Origin: Zizania palustris
Taxonomy: Eukaryota > Streptophyta > Magnoliopsida > Poales > Poaceae
Length of the DNA: 64,000 nt
Reading direction: 5' to 3'
Assembly (NCBI GenBank): GCA_019279435.1
Contig: JAAALK010000287.1
Coordinates: 90,353,532 to 90,417,531 of the forward strand
Positions 19,960 to 31,588 of the stretch are shown piece by piece (position 1 is the first letter of the stretch; each line of letters begins with the position of its first letter). A model generated the notes under the pieces. It had not been told where the DNA came from, searched no databases, and saw only the letters and a program-made list of their open reading frames with translations. A program made the translations under genes and the position numbers.

Positions 19960-20235
19960 AGTGTCCCAAACGATTGGTCACTTTGGACTCTTTTTACAGA
20001 TATTCGGAGCTTATCAGCTCAAACTCTGTTTTTCTTTGGCCTCCTTCGGCTCTTTTTGCGAATGCTATCAAACCAGTGGTTTGGAATTCGCAGTGGTCTC
20101 CTTGGACTCTTTTTACCGATGCTTTCAAGTCAGAGCTTGGAATCCGCATTATTTGGTCTCCTTCGACTCTTTTTACGGATGCTTTCAAGCCGGTGGCTTG
20201 GAATCCATTTTTCAGAGACTTTCCCACCTCATCAG
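19960..20235. repeat. Tandem repeat array, Tat-B (about 118-bp unit of two ~60-bp halves)
   Basis: The phrase GGACTCTTTTTAC(A/C)GAT recurs at about 19985 and 20103, with related half-units GGCTCTTTTTGCGAATGC near 20046 and GACTCTTTTTACGGATGC near 20164. Shorter than the arrays in Tat-A and Tat-C. Confidence 0.8.
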
Positions 20236-20417
20236 AAGCTTCGAACCAGTGGTTCGAAGTCCGAAAAAATTGGTTCAAATTAATGACACTTCCCTCCCAG
20301 CCAACTTCGTTCTTCCAGTGCGTCCACTAGAAGTAGAAAGTGTTTGAGAGGTAGGCATTATCTGAACCATGAGCTTTATTAATTCAGAAGGTGTTTACAA
20401 ATGATTACAAGGAGCCC

Positions 20418-21749
20418 CTATGCGAAATATCGCTTTAGGTGCTCCGCATGTCATGTATGCGTTAACTCTTCACCTTCTAAATTAGATAACTTAAAAGAAC
20501 CAGGGCGTCCAGAACGGAGAATTACATATGGAGCTTCCCATTTATTCCCTAGTTTCCCTGGTGCTACAACGCTTCGCAAAACAAGATGACCCGGTTTAAG
20601 TTCGTTAAGCCTGATCTTCGGGTCAAACCAAGTCTTCGTCTGCTGATGATACTTTGATAAATTGGCGACAGCTCGAAGTCTTGTTTCTTCTGTTAAATCA
20701 AGCGAAGTTTGCCTTTCTGCTGCTATTTCCGGTTCGGTGTTGCGAAGGGATCCTCCTTTGATCTCTGTTGGCGTCATAGCTTCGTCTCCGAATAATAGTC
20801 TGAAGGGGGTGAAACCCGTGGACCTTGTTTGAATGGTCCAGATAGACCATAGAATCTTCGGGAGCTCCCCGGTCCACAATCCTTTTGCCAATCCCACTAT
20901 TCTTCGATTCAACCCTAACAAGTTATTACCATTGGCTCTTTCAACAGCTCGGTTATACTGAGGATGTCGTACTGCAGCGAAGCATAATTGGATGCCCAGA
21001 TCTTCACAAAACTTCCTGAAGGGCTCTGCATCAAATTGTGTCCCATTGTCAACTGTGAGTTTCCGAGGTACTCCGAACCGACATATGATATTTTTCTAGA
21101 AAAATTTTTGTACATTATTCGAAGTGATAGCTGTTAGGGGCTCTGCTTCGACCCACTTGGAAAAATACTCAATTGCCACCACTGCGAATTTCAAATTTCC
21201 TTTTGCTACTGGGAAGGGGCCAATAAGGTCCATGCCCCATCTAGCCATGGGCCATACTAGGGCAATGACTTGAAGAGTTGTTGGCAGACGATGACTTCTT
21301 CTTCCCATCCATTGACAACCCTGGCAAGTGCGGACTAAACTCTCCGCATCAGCTACTATTGTAGGCCAATAAAGCCCCTGGCGAAGTGTTTTTCCTGCCA
21401 AAGCTCGAGGGGCCAGATGGCTACCGCAAAGTCCTTCATGAATTCCTCGAAGAATCTCTTGACCTTCGGCTTGAGATATACATCGGAGCAGAGGGGAACA
21501 TACTCCGGCCTTGTACAAAATACCGTTGATTATATGATAATTTCGAATTCTGAGCTTCAACCTCGAAAGTTGTGGCCCTTCTGGCAAATTTGCTTCTCCT
21601 TGCAACAACTCCATAAATGAACTTTGCCAATCTGTACTTGGAATGCAAAGGACTTCTGCAAAAGGGATCTGCGTTACCGAAGGTGCACTGATTTCTTCGT
21701 AAAAAGCTTCTTCTAGAATGTCCATAGCTCCGGCTGCAGCTTTCGCCAA
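20418..21749 (-). pseudogene. Tat-B integrase
   Basis: Zinc-binding N-terminus GIHEGLCGSHLAP … RTCQGCQWMG is complete. Core: GMDLIGPFPVAKG (Asp), a block near 21040-21060 (LTVDNGTQFDA, Asp), and RAVERANGN (Glu). TAG at 21096-21098 replaces Trp (TTC TAG for TTC TGG of Tat-A). C-terminus GNKWEAPYVILRSGRPGSF is followed by TGA replacing Trp near 20449, then a few residues to TAG at 20418-20420. Same frame as RT throughout. Confidence 0.88.
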
Positions 21750-22436
21750 GGTATCAGCTTGCGTATTTTCAGCTCTGGGTATACTTTGAATGGAAATCCC
21801 TTTAAATGCTGCTTAAATCTTACGGATCTCTTCCAAATATTTTACAAGCTGTGGATGTCAAACTTGAAAACTCTTATCTGCGTGCCCTGCTACAATTTGA
21901 GAATCTGTTTTAATAACAACTCTTGTAGCCCCCAAAGCACGTGCCTTTCGAAGTCCTAACAAAATTCCTTCATACTCCGCTGTATTGTTGGTAGACTTAA
22001 AGTTGAGTCTTGCGGAGTACATTACCTTTTGCCCTGAAGGCGAAATTATTACTGCTCCAACACCTGCTCCAAATGCTTGGAAAGCTCCATCGGAGTATAT
22101 GGTCCAAATTCCTTCGCCTCGCTTCTCCGGAGCCAATGCTGCAGGGGGTGTCCACTCTGCCACAAAATCCGCCAACACTTGTGACTTAATTGCTGTCCTT
22201 GCCACGAAGGAGATGCCGAAGGGTGCTAATTCAACAGCCCACTTCCCAATTCTTCCTGTGGAATCCTTACTTCGGAGCATATCTCCCAAGGGATACGAAG
22301 TTCGTACAATCACATTATGTGCTAGGAAATAATGCCTTAACTTTCTCGAAGCCATTATCAGAGCATAGGTGAACTTCTCAAGCTCGGAATATCTTGCTTT
22401 TGCTCCGGACAATGCTTCGGATACAAAATAGACTGG
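21750..22436 (-). pseudogene. Tat-B archaeal-type RNase H
   Basis: Catalytic blocks TIYSDGAFQAFGAGVGAV (Asp), NNTAEYEGILLGLRKA (Glu), VIKTDSQIVAGH (Asp) and IPRAENTQADTLAKAA (Asp). TGA at 21858-21860 and TAA at 21813-21815 break it near its end. In frame with RT and integrase. Confidence 0.85.
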
Positions 22437-23440
22437 ATTCTACACCAACTTCCCATTGAAATCAACTTCTCTAACAAGGACTGCACTGACAGCGGAGCCA
22501 GTAGCCGCAAGGTAAAGGAGTAGGGTTTCATCCGCAACAGGCACCGTGAGTGTAGCGAGGTTACTGAGATAATTCTTAATATCTTCGAAGCTTTTTTGAC
22601 ACTCCGGTGTCAATGCAAAATCTTCAGACCCCTTCAATGCTTTGAAAATGGGCAAACTTCTCTCCGTAGACCATGCCAAGAATCTGCTAAGTGCTGCAAG
22701 ACGACCAGTCAGCTTTTGCACTTGCTTCAAATTTTCCGGAGGAGCCATCCTTTGCAACGCTGTTATTTGAGTGGGGCTAGCTTCAATCCCTCTGCTTGAA
22801 ACTAGATACCCTAACAACTTCCCAGCCTGAGCCCCGAAGATACATTTTCTGGGGTTAAGACGGATTCCACATGCCCGAAGGCTATTGAATGTTTCTGCTA
22901 GGTCTAGGCTATGTTGGTGATTTAGAGCACTCTTTATTACAATGTCATCCATATAAGCTTCTACATTGCGGCCTATTTGATGACCTAGAGCCTTAGCAAT
23001 TAACCTCGAAAAAGTTGCCCCGGCATTTCTCAAGCCAAAGGGCATTCTTACATAGAAGAAGACTCCTGAAGGAGTTACAAAGCTTGTTTTGATTTCATCT
23101 TCGCGCTTTAGACATATTTGATGATAGCCAGAATACGCATCAAGGAAGCTTAATAACTCTGAACCAGCAGTGGAGTCAACCAATTGATCAATTCGGGGCA
23201 TGGGATAGGGGTCACGGGGGCATGCTTTATTCAAAGATGTAAAGTCAATTCACATGCGACACTTTTCGGAAGACTTCTTCCTAACGAAGACAGGGTTGGC
23301 TAGCCACTCCATATGAGCTACTTCTCTGATAATCCCAGCCTTCAGCAGCTTTTCCACTTCATCTTTAGCAAGGATGGCTCTCTCCGTAGATAGCTTCTGG
23401 AGTCCTTGTCGGACAGGCCGAACCTTCGGGTTCACAAGTA
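22437..23440 (-). pseudogene. Tat-B reverse transcriptase
   Basis: Blocks: KACPRDPYPMPRIDQL, LLSFLDAYSGYHQI, MPFGLRNAGATFSRLI, VEAYMDDIVIKSA (catalytic YMDD near 22945), LLGYLVSSRGIEASPTQ, and the connection region with FKALKGSEDFALTPECQ. TGA near 23251 stands for Cys in the M-C-I-D block, and TAG at 22440-22442 stands for Gln (Tat-A and Tat-C read CAG). Otherwise open. Confidence 0.9.
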
Positions 23441-24292
23441 AATTACGCTCAATAATATCCCGACTGACTCCGGTAATGTCCTCATCAGACCAAGCAAAGA
23501 CATCTAAATTCTCTTCAACTACTTTTTCTAATGAAGTAGCAACTTCTGGAGGCAAGTCCTTGCCAAACTGAAATGAATAGTCTTTGCCGTCTTTGGCTAT
23601 AACCTTCGTTATAATCTCCCCTTCAGGGCTTGGCCTTGGGAAGGACTTCTTCGAAAGTTCACCTGAAGCAGAAAAATCCTCCGGGTTTCCTTGCACACTG
23701 TTCACCTGTCTCAGGTCAAGAGGAGGGCTATGACCATATTCCGCTCTTCGCGCAATGGCCTGATCTCCGAAAACAGTAAGCACTCCCGCTTGTGTGGGCA
23801 TCTTCATACACAGATAATTATGATGCGCCACAGCTCCGAATTGATTCAACATGCCCCTTCTGAAGATAACATTGTATGCATATGGGGCATCCACAACATC
23901 AAAAATCACTTCCTCCGTCCTGGCCAATAGCCCTTCTCCGAAAGTGACCTCCAGGCCTATCTGGCCGAGGGCATCAAGAGGGGGTCCTACGAAGCCTTGC
24001 AAAGGACGAGCTGCTGGGAGAAGATGCTTCCTGGAAATGTAGAGTTGATCGAAGGCTTGGACGAAGATAATATCTGCTGAACTCCCTCCATCAATCAGTA
24101 CTCTTCGGACTTCAGTCCCTGCTATGTTGGTAGTGATGACAAGTGGGTCTGCATGTGGAAACTTTATGCCAACTGCATCATCTGCAGAAAAAGATATCGG
24201 CACATGGGACCATTCAGGCATAGCAGCTGCGGACGAAGAAGTTCTAATATGGCCCGCTTCTCGAACATATTCTCTTTTCTGCCTCTTCGACA
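23441..24292 (-). pseudogene. Tat-B aspartic protease
   Basis: Starts SKRQKREYVREAGHI near 24292; catalytic VLIDGGSSADIIFVQ near 24080; then GPPLDALGQIGLEVTFGEG and GAVAHHNYLCMKMPTQ. No stop: this part belongs to a 599-codon open stretch that also holds the gag C-terminus and the start of RT, which shows directly that gag and pol share one frame. Confidence 0.9.
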
Positions 24293-25809
24293 TACTTCCG
24301 AGGGTCCCTCCTCCGGAGATGGGGAGGACTACTCTTTTCCCTCGATCCTGACCATCTTCCTGCTTCGGAGGTGGCATAACATTGACCACCAGAGGCCGTC
24401 TTGCAGGGTCGAAGTTATCTATACGCGCCACAGCCTGGATAGGCTCCGGACGCACCTCGGTCGGAACTCGGTCGGTAGTGCCTCGACCCGAAGTTCTTTC
24501 AAGGTACTTGCCCCTTAAAGCGAGTATAGACTTACACGCATCAGTTGCGTGACTTCGATTTTCACCATGGACACAGCAGAAGAAGGCCTGGGCTTTGCCA
24601 GCCGGCTTCCCTGGTGGCCTCCAGCCGCTGGTCTTGCTTCCTGAAGGTTGCAAAGTCCTAGGGGCAAATTTCTGTGGAGGTGCAATGTTCAAGACTTCTG
24701 AACGAGGATGCTTTTGCCCCCGACGCCTGTCATGCTGGGCTTCAAAGCTAAGACCCTGCGACGGTGTTGAAGTCTTCACTTCCATCTTGACTTCTTGCAG
24801 GATTGACGGAGTTGCAGCAGTTGTCTGAAGCCACCCCTCTTCTGACCTTGCATACTCTTCAAAATAAGACATCAACTGAGCAACAGAAGATATCTGCTTC
24901 TGGTGAAGTTTATCAAGGAGGCCCGCATGGGTAACTCCCTCTCGAGCTGCATCAACTACGGAGGATGTAGTCAACCCTCGAATCTGCGACTTCGTATGAG
25001 CGAAGCGCTTGAAATATTGCCTTAAAGTCTCTCTGGGCTGCTGCTTCACCTAGAAAAGGCTTCCTATAGACATTGGGGGTACGAAGGTACCCTGAAAGTT
25101 GCTTATGAACTTCTTCCTTAACTGCTCCCAGGTTCTGATTGACCCTGGCTTCAGGGACCAGAACCACCGTAGAGCCACCCCTTCAAGAGCTAGAGGGAAG
25201 CACTTGGCCATGGTGTCTCGCACTCCTCCACTGGCCTCAATTGCTAATGCATAACAACGGGAGAACTCCCCAGGGTCTTCGTCTCCAGCATATTTGCAAA
25301 GCTTCGAAGTTTTAAACTTAGGATCGAAGCACACTTTCTGTAGCTCGGGGTGCAACGGAGACTCGGTGTCGAAGGAAGCGTTCTCGGGGGCTTCAGGATA
25401 ATGAAGTTCGTCAGCTTGGGGCACTTCAGGGATGACCGGGGTGGTCTGAGGACGAAGCCTGTCCGCGGCTTCTTGCCGCCACCTCGTTACTTCAAGTTGG
25501 AGACTGGCCATTTGAGCGGCCATATCGCCAAAATCGTCTTCATCTCCTCCGGAAGGACCTTCCGGGTCTTGAGACCTGTATGCATCAGTTCGAAGTGGAA
25601 CTTGAGGTGGAAGAGGAACTCCGGTTGGCCGAAGTATGGATGGAGTTGGGGGGGACTCCGTATGCTCGGGGAAGGGGAATTCCTTCCGGAGCCTAAGGTG
25701 GAGGAAATGTTGAAGGTCCTCCGACCTCAACTGTGTTTGAAGATCTTGCTCCAGAGGTCCGAGGGGACCTCCGAGTAGGGCTACCACCTGAACTCCACTT
25801 GGGAGGCAT
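24293..25809 (-). pseudogene. Tat-B gag
   Basis: ATG at 25809 gives MPPKWSSGG as in the other copies, but an early frameshift (25790 region) puts the rest in another frame. Capsid core FKTSKLCKYAGDEDPGEF, FPLALEGVALRWFWSLKPG and TSSVVDAAREGV; zinc knuckle FFCCVHGENRSHATDAC near 24550-24600. TAG at 25050-25052 stands for a sense codon (Tat-C reads CAG, Gln) in GSLF-x-VKQQ. Confidence 0.88.
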
Positions 25810-25853
25810 GGTTTGAGAACTTGGTAGAGAACTAAGTTTTTTGGACTAAGTTC

Positions 25854-25871
25854 CCCACGGACGGTGCCAAC
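25854..25871 (-). other. Primer binding site, Tat-B
   Basis: Minus strand GTTGGCACCGTCCGTGGG immediately inside the 5' LTR; same as in Tat-A with one change. Confidence 0.6.
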
Positions 25872-26366
25872 TGCTGGCGTAAAAGATTACGCTAACAGGT
25901 TTCTAGAGATTAGAAACTAACAAACAAAGTGTTTGTGAAGTAAACTATTTCAAGCCTCCGAATGGATAATAGCTCAAAATAGTTTGAAGATGTGTATTGA
26001 ATAATTCAGTATTCGATCCTTATTACAGGGTAAAACAGGGGGTATTTATAGGCCCAAACATTAAGAAAAAGACCCTTTTACCCCTCTGTTACAACCGACA
26101 TAGTAGAAACTATTCGGTACCCTTAATAGGGATAAAACGGTAAAAGACTAATCTAATGGAAAAGAAGATAAGTCTTCCATCCTAGCTGGCAAAAAGCTAT
26201 CGGAAGAGTCAATGTTCGAAGATATACTCCGAACTAGAGTCCACCTCCATCCTTCGAACTTGATCCAATATACTTCCGGAGTTAGATGCTACAAACCTTT
26301 GATTAAATCAACTGCCTTTGTCTTGTTGCAGCAATAGCCCTGAGGATGAAGTATTCTCCCCAAACA
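25872..26366 (-). repeat. 5' LTR of Tat-B
   Basis: 495 bp; plus-strand start TGCTGGCGTAAAAGATTACG, end CTCCCCAAACA. Minus-strand TATA box at 26043-26050. About 18 differences from the 3' LTR by hand count. Confidence 0.95.
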
Positions 26367-28105
26367 ATAGATGTGAACATTTCCATCAACATCTATCTTT
26401 TTATTGAATATCCATTTACACTCAATAGTTTTTACACTATTGGGTGGATTAACCAAGTTCCAAACTTGGTTTTCTCGCATGGACTCCAATTTGGATCTAA
26501 TGGCTCCAAGCCATTTCTCAAATTCTGGTCCTATCACTGCTTCCACATAGGTCTTGGGCTCATCGTTGTCCAATAACAACACGTTGCAATGCCCGATGGT
26601 CAAGAACATGAACCTCTCCGGCAGATGGCTCACCCTCTCAGGCCTTTGTGGGTCTAGTGCATGTACAATAGGCTTTGCAACACCTTGCGCATCCTGTTGT
26701 TGTTCAGTGGGATCTAGAACACCTTCCAGTGGCCCTCGAACCTCTTCGAGATGCACCATCCTCCCACTAACTCCTTTTGAGAGAAACTCTTTCTCAACGA
26801 ATACACCATTCCGAGCGACAAACACTTTGCCCTATTCTCTATTATAGAAATAGTATCCTTTGGTTTCCCTAGGATACCCCACAAAGAAGCACTTGTCATA
26901 TTTAGGAGTGAGCTTGTCAGACGTCAAATGTTTGACATACGCCTCACATCCCCAAATCTTTAGAAAAGACAAACTAGAACGCCTCCCAGACCACATCTCA
27001 TATCACGTCTTCTCTACTGACTTTGATGGAACTCTAGTTATCTTGAAAGTTGTGGTTTCTAGAGCGAGTGCCCAAAAGGATAATGAAAGATCAACATGAC
27101 TCATCATAGACCGAACCATGTCCAACAAGGTGCGTTCCTCCGCTCGGACACTCAATTCCACTGGGCGTGCTGTGTGGAGTCAGCTACGGAACAATTCCAC
27201 AATGCTTCAGATGATCACTAAACTCATGGCTCAAATAATCACGTCCACGATCAGACTGTAGAAATTTAATTGTCTTGCTTGTATGATTTTGTACTTCATT
27301 TTGGAAATCCTTGAACTTTTCGAAGGACTCCCACTTATGCCTGATCAAGTAGACATAACCATATCTACTAAAGTCGTTGGTAAAAGTGATAAAGTACTGA
27401 AAACCATTCCTAGCCATTTTACTCATTGAACCACACACATCAGTATGTACTATGGCCAATAGCTCACTTGCCCTCTCACTCTGTCCAGTGAAAGGTGTCT
27501 TTGTCATTTTGCCAAGTAAGAAAGACTCGCATGTGTCATATGATTCAAAATCAAATGACTCCAAAAGTCCATCACTATGGAGCTTCTACACACGCTTCTC
27601 CTTTATATGACCCAAAAAACAATGCCAGACGTAGGTAGGATTCAAATCATTTAGTCATTGTTTGTTAGTACTAATGTTATAAACGTGTGCATCTTAAAGA
27701 CTCAGAATATATAATCAATTCACTAACAGACAAACACCATATAGCATGCCATTCGAAAATATTGAACAACACTTGTTATTTATTATGAATTCAAAACCAT
27801 CTTTCTCTAAATATGAAGAAGAGATAATGTTTCTACCTAAGGAGGGAATGAAATAACAATTATTCAACTCCAAAACTAGTCTTGACAGTAGTGATAGTGA
27901 ATAAACGCCGATGGCCAACGCTGCAACCTTTGCACCATTCCCAACACAGACATCCAGCTCGCCACTTGCACACTTTCTTGCTCTACTCTACCTGCAATGA
28001 TTTGCAAGTATGAATCATCAATCTAGTATCAAATACCCATGAATCATTTGGACGAGTAGCAAGATTAATTTCAATGACATTAATACCTGAAGTGGAAGTC
28101 ACACT
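26367..28105 (-). pseudogene. Tork-2 protease-end, integrase and start of RT
   Basis: Continues the copia element interrupted by Tat-B. From the right: pre-integrase region (RLVLELNNCYFIPSLGRNII, about 27870), GKMTKTPFTGQSERASELLA, first Asp in VHTDVCGSMS, second Asp in QSDRGRDYLSHEF, then the linker (RNGVFVEKEFLSKGVSGR) and RT start (FEKWLGAIRSKLESM, CKWIFNKKIDVDGNV). Several stops and frame changes. Gag and the 5' LTR are missing: the sequence stops at 28105 against the GyD1 LTR. Confidence 0.85.
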
Positions 28106-28900
28106 TGATAGCACATGGGGGTGCCCGATCTTCCGTTAAGACAATAAACACGATTTGTGAAGATTTCGACATTGACGATACGACTTCTGACCAGAACTGA
28201 TCCAAAACCAGCAATCGCTGCAGCATGGCTCCATTGGTTATCAACCTTGCGCGAATGCGATTGACCTCACCAAGAAGGCTTATCCTTGCCTACAAATCGA
28301 TAACACAAGCAAGAAGACGAAAACACAATATGAAATTGCAGATAATAATTGAAAGACTCGAAGTTGGGGTTTCACAAACTGATTCACGGTGATACTATGA
28401 CTGCATATTGATCTAAGCAAAACCCGAACCCTAGAAATGGTGACTGCCACTTATTTATAGGGTTTACAAGACGTGGAATGCATGGGCCTAACCTAGGGAT
28501 TTGGGCCATGCCATAAAAGTCTTAAACATTAACAGGCACAAAAAAGTGACTTTGACCCTACATAGTTCTAGATACGACTATCGATTGGACTCAGTGCCTT
28601 CCGATTGGTGGCTCCTCAGATGGTGCTTGTCCAATAGAGGACGGCCATCAGCCGGTGGAGTCAGCTGTCGATGGCCACGTATTGGAGTCAGTTGACTGAT
28701 ACGTGATCCGAGACCACGGGCCGATGGGTTGTCGATGGTTGATGTCGAGAGAGCAGTGGTTGGATCGCCGAGTGGTGGAGATGATCGGCTGATCAGCAGT
28801 CGACTGGCAAGTACCGGAGTGGATGATTGGGGTTCGGCGGCCGATGACCAGTGGCTAAATTGGCTGACTAGTGGAGTTGATCAGCTGACTGGTCCTGAAG
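28106..28900 (-). repeat. 3' LTR of GyD1 (inner edge approximate)
   Basis: The outer edge is sharp: TGATAGCACATGGGGG begins at 28106 directly after copia sequence. A minus-strand TATA box (CTATAAATA) at 28452-28459 supports an LTR. There is no second LTR to compare, so the inner edge is a guess; the pol frame runs to 28868 and may overlap the LTR. Confidence 0.5.
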
Positions 28901-30117
28901 AATTTCTCCCATGGTCCTAAGGATCAAAGTATTTCCAATGAGTAGCATCCCATCCTTGAGCATATTAGTATGGGTAGCTAGGAACAAACACACCTCATAA
29001 TGTAATTTCCGAGCACGTGAACGAGTAATCGATCCTGGAATGATATAGTGAGGTGTGTATTCAACATTGTGGGAGATGTCCTCATCATCCTCCCCTTCTT
29101 GAATTGGAGTCGTCCTTGACTTAGGTTCATCTTCATGTCCTAGGTAAGGCTTCAAATCTGAAATGTTAAAGGTGGGACTAACCCCCAAATCTATGGGCAA
29201 CTCAAGCTGATAAGAATTATCATTAATTTTCTTAACTATCTTGAAAGGACCATCAGCGCGAGGCATAAACTTAGATTTTCTCAAAACTGGAAAACAATCC
29301 TTACACAAGTGTAACAAGACAAGATCTCTAGTTTCGAAAGATATGGGTCGCCTGCCCTTACTTCCCACAAACTTAAACCTTTCGGTCATCTTTTTAATGT
29401 TTTCCTTAGTGGTGGCATGTAATTGTTGAATAAAATTAGCATGAGCCACAACATCTAAGTGTTCTTGTTCAGAACTGTGTAGTGGCAAAAGATTGATGGG
29501 TGCACGGGGGTTAAAGCATACACAACCTAAAAAGGGTTCACCTTGGTGGTATAATGTACCAATCAATTGTATGCAAACTCCACGTGAGGTAGACATTCTT
29601 CGCACATCTTTAATTTTTTCTTCAATATAATCCATAACATGGCCGATAGTGTACGATTGACTACCTCAGTTTATCCATCAGTCTGTGGGTGGCATGTGGT
29701 GGAGAAAAGTAGCTTGGTTCCCAACTTGTTCCATAAGCTTCTCCAGAAGTGGCTCAAGAACTTCACATCTTGGTCGGAGACAATGGTGTTAGGCACTCCA
29801 TGTAGGTGAATGATTTCCCTGAAAAACAAATCGGTAATGTTTGTAGCATCATCGCTCTTATGATACGGGATAAAATGTGCCATTTTCGAGATACAATCGA
29901 CCACTACAAATATACTATCCTTTCCCCTTTTTGTCCGCATTAATCCTAGTATGAAGTCCATCGATATATCTTCCCACGGAATGCTAGGAATTGGAAGGGG
30001 AATATAAAGTCCGAAAGGGTTCAGTCGTGACTTAGCTTTGTTATAAGTAGTGCAACGGGAGATGTAGCGCTTGACATCTTGCCGTATACTTGGCCAAAAG
30101 AAGTGTGTGGACAACAC
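28868..30117 (-). pseudogene. GyD1 integrase
   Basis: HFFWPSIRQDVKRYISRC (zinc region), SMDFILGLMRTKRGKDSIF (first Asp), TIVSDQDVKFLSHFW (second Asp), TTCHPQTDG. TAA at 29669-29671 replaces Gln. After a gap with a deletion the C-terminus follows: DGPFKIVKKINDNSYQLELP (GPY/F-type module), NISDLKPYLGHEDEPKSRTT, and TRSRARKLHYEV. Confidence 0.82.
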
Positions 30118-31588
30118 GTCCTCTGTTTATTTGCTCCAAAATGTCCCATCAAACCACCTCCATGAGCTTCCTGCAAGAATAAAAGACGAATGGAGCTAGC
30201 TGGGATGCATAGCTTGTTAGCTCGGTACAATAATCCTTCATTCAACACATACTTATTCCAAGCTCGGCCTTCCCTGCAATTTTCAATGGATTCTTTGAAA
30301 TCTAAATCAGTGGAATACAAATCTTTTAATGTTTCTAGACCAAATATTTTATGATCAAGATGAGTTAGCATGGTGAAGCACCTAGATAGGTCATCAACAA
30401 TGACATTATCTTTTCCTCGTTTATGTTTGATGATATATGGAAAATATTCTATGAACTCAACCCATTTTGCGTGTCTCTTATTCAGCTTCGCTTGGCTTCT
30501 GATGTGTTTCAAAGATTCTTGGTCAGAATAAATGACAAACTCCTTAGGCCCAAGATAATGTTGCCAAGTTTCTAACACTCGAAATAAGGCATACAACTCT
30601 TTATCATAAGTAGAATAATTCAGATTAGATCCATGTAATTTCTCACTAAAGTAAGGAACGGGTTTACCTTCCTGTCGGAGCACTCCTCTGATTCTATCGC
30701 TAGCATCACATTCGAGCTCAAAGGTCTTACCAAAGTCATGGAATAGGAGTAGAGGTGCATGTGTAAGCTTCTCCTTAAGTGTGTCAAAGGCTTTCTCCTG
30801 TGCTGGACCCCATATAAAGGAAGCGCCCTTCTTCGTTAGCTCATTGAGAGGGGCTGCATTAGTGCTAAAATATTTAACAAACCACCGATAGAATCTATCG
30901 AGCCTATTAAAGATCCTCACTTTTGTGATAGTTTGAGGAATTGGACAACTCTTGATGGCTTCAATCTTGTCTTCTTCCACCTCAATGCCCTGTGGAGTAA
31001 CAACATAGCCAAGGAAAGAAACATGATTTGTGCAAAAGTTGCACTTCTCAATGTTACCAAACAAGCGGGAATCCCTCAAGGTGTTGAAAACAACACGTAG
31101 ATGACTTAAATGTTCATCATCGGATTTTCTATAAATCAAGGTATCATCAAAGTAAACCACCACAAATTTTGCAATTAACATTCTCAAAACTTCATTCATC
31201 AAACGCATGAATGTGCTAGGTGCATTTGTTCGTCCAAAAGGCATGACTAGCCACTCAAATAATCCAAACTTAGTTTTAAAAGTTGTTTTTCATTCATCTC
31301 CTAATTTCATCATTATTTGGTGGTATCCTCTAGCAAGTCAATCTTTGTGAAAATGGTGGAACCACTCAACTCATCAAGCATGTCATCTAGTCTTGGAATA
31401 GGGTGCTGATACCTGATGGTAATGTTATTGATGGCTCTACAATTGACACACATTCGCTAGCTACCATCTTTTTTAGGAACCAAAAGAACAAGAACAACAC
31501 AAGGGTTAGGTCTCTCACGTACGCACCCATGGTCCAAAAGCTCTTGAAATTTCCGTTGAATTTCTTTGGTTTCCTCCGGATTTGTTCT
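30021..31588 (-). pseudogene. GyD1 reverse transcriptase and RNase H
   Basis: RT: upstream block with CRAINNITIRY and IPRLDDMLDEL (31500-31330, two stops), MPFGRTNAPSTFMRLMNEV, VVVYFDDTLIY (catalytic YFDD), VSFLGYVVTPQGIEVEEDKI. RNase H: FELECDASDRIRGVL, YDKELYALFRVLETWQHYL, VIYSDQESLKHI. 407 open codons from 31244. The element is cut at about 31588, so protease and gag are absent here. Confidence 0.88.

Larger units (their letters stand above)
15094..26366 (-). mobile_element. Tat-B: complete Tat-lineage Ty3/gypsy retrotransposon
   Basis: 11,273 bp, with two 495-bp LTRs and a 5-bp duplication ATAGA, inserted in Tork-2. Minus-strand order: LTR, PBS, single-frame gag-pol, tandem repeat, antisense gene (plus strand), polypurine tract, LTR. 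By hand count the LTRs differ at about 18 positions (3-4%), which makes it the youngest datable insertion here. gag-pol carries about six stops and one gag frameshift, so it is not autonomous as it stands. Confidence 0.95.
28106..31588 (-). mobile_element. GyD1: chromovirus-like Ty3/gypsy element, 3' half
   Basis: Minus strand: RT, RNase H, integrase and 3' LTR, truncated at about 31588 inside the region just before RT. The RT differs clearly from the Tat copies. The pol type is one common in grass genomes (CRM/Reina/Tekay-like); I could not fix the lineage and see no chromodomain. Confidence 0.8.

Noticed and set aside
28690..28890. GATC-rich and GTTGAC/GTCAAC-like palindromes near the GyD1 LTR
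   Set aside because: Short, irregular, and within LTR sequence; no repeated unit clear enough to report.
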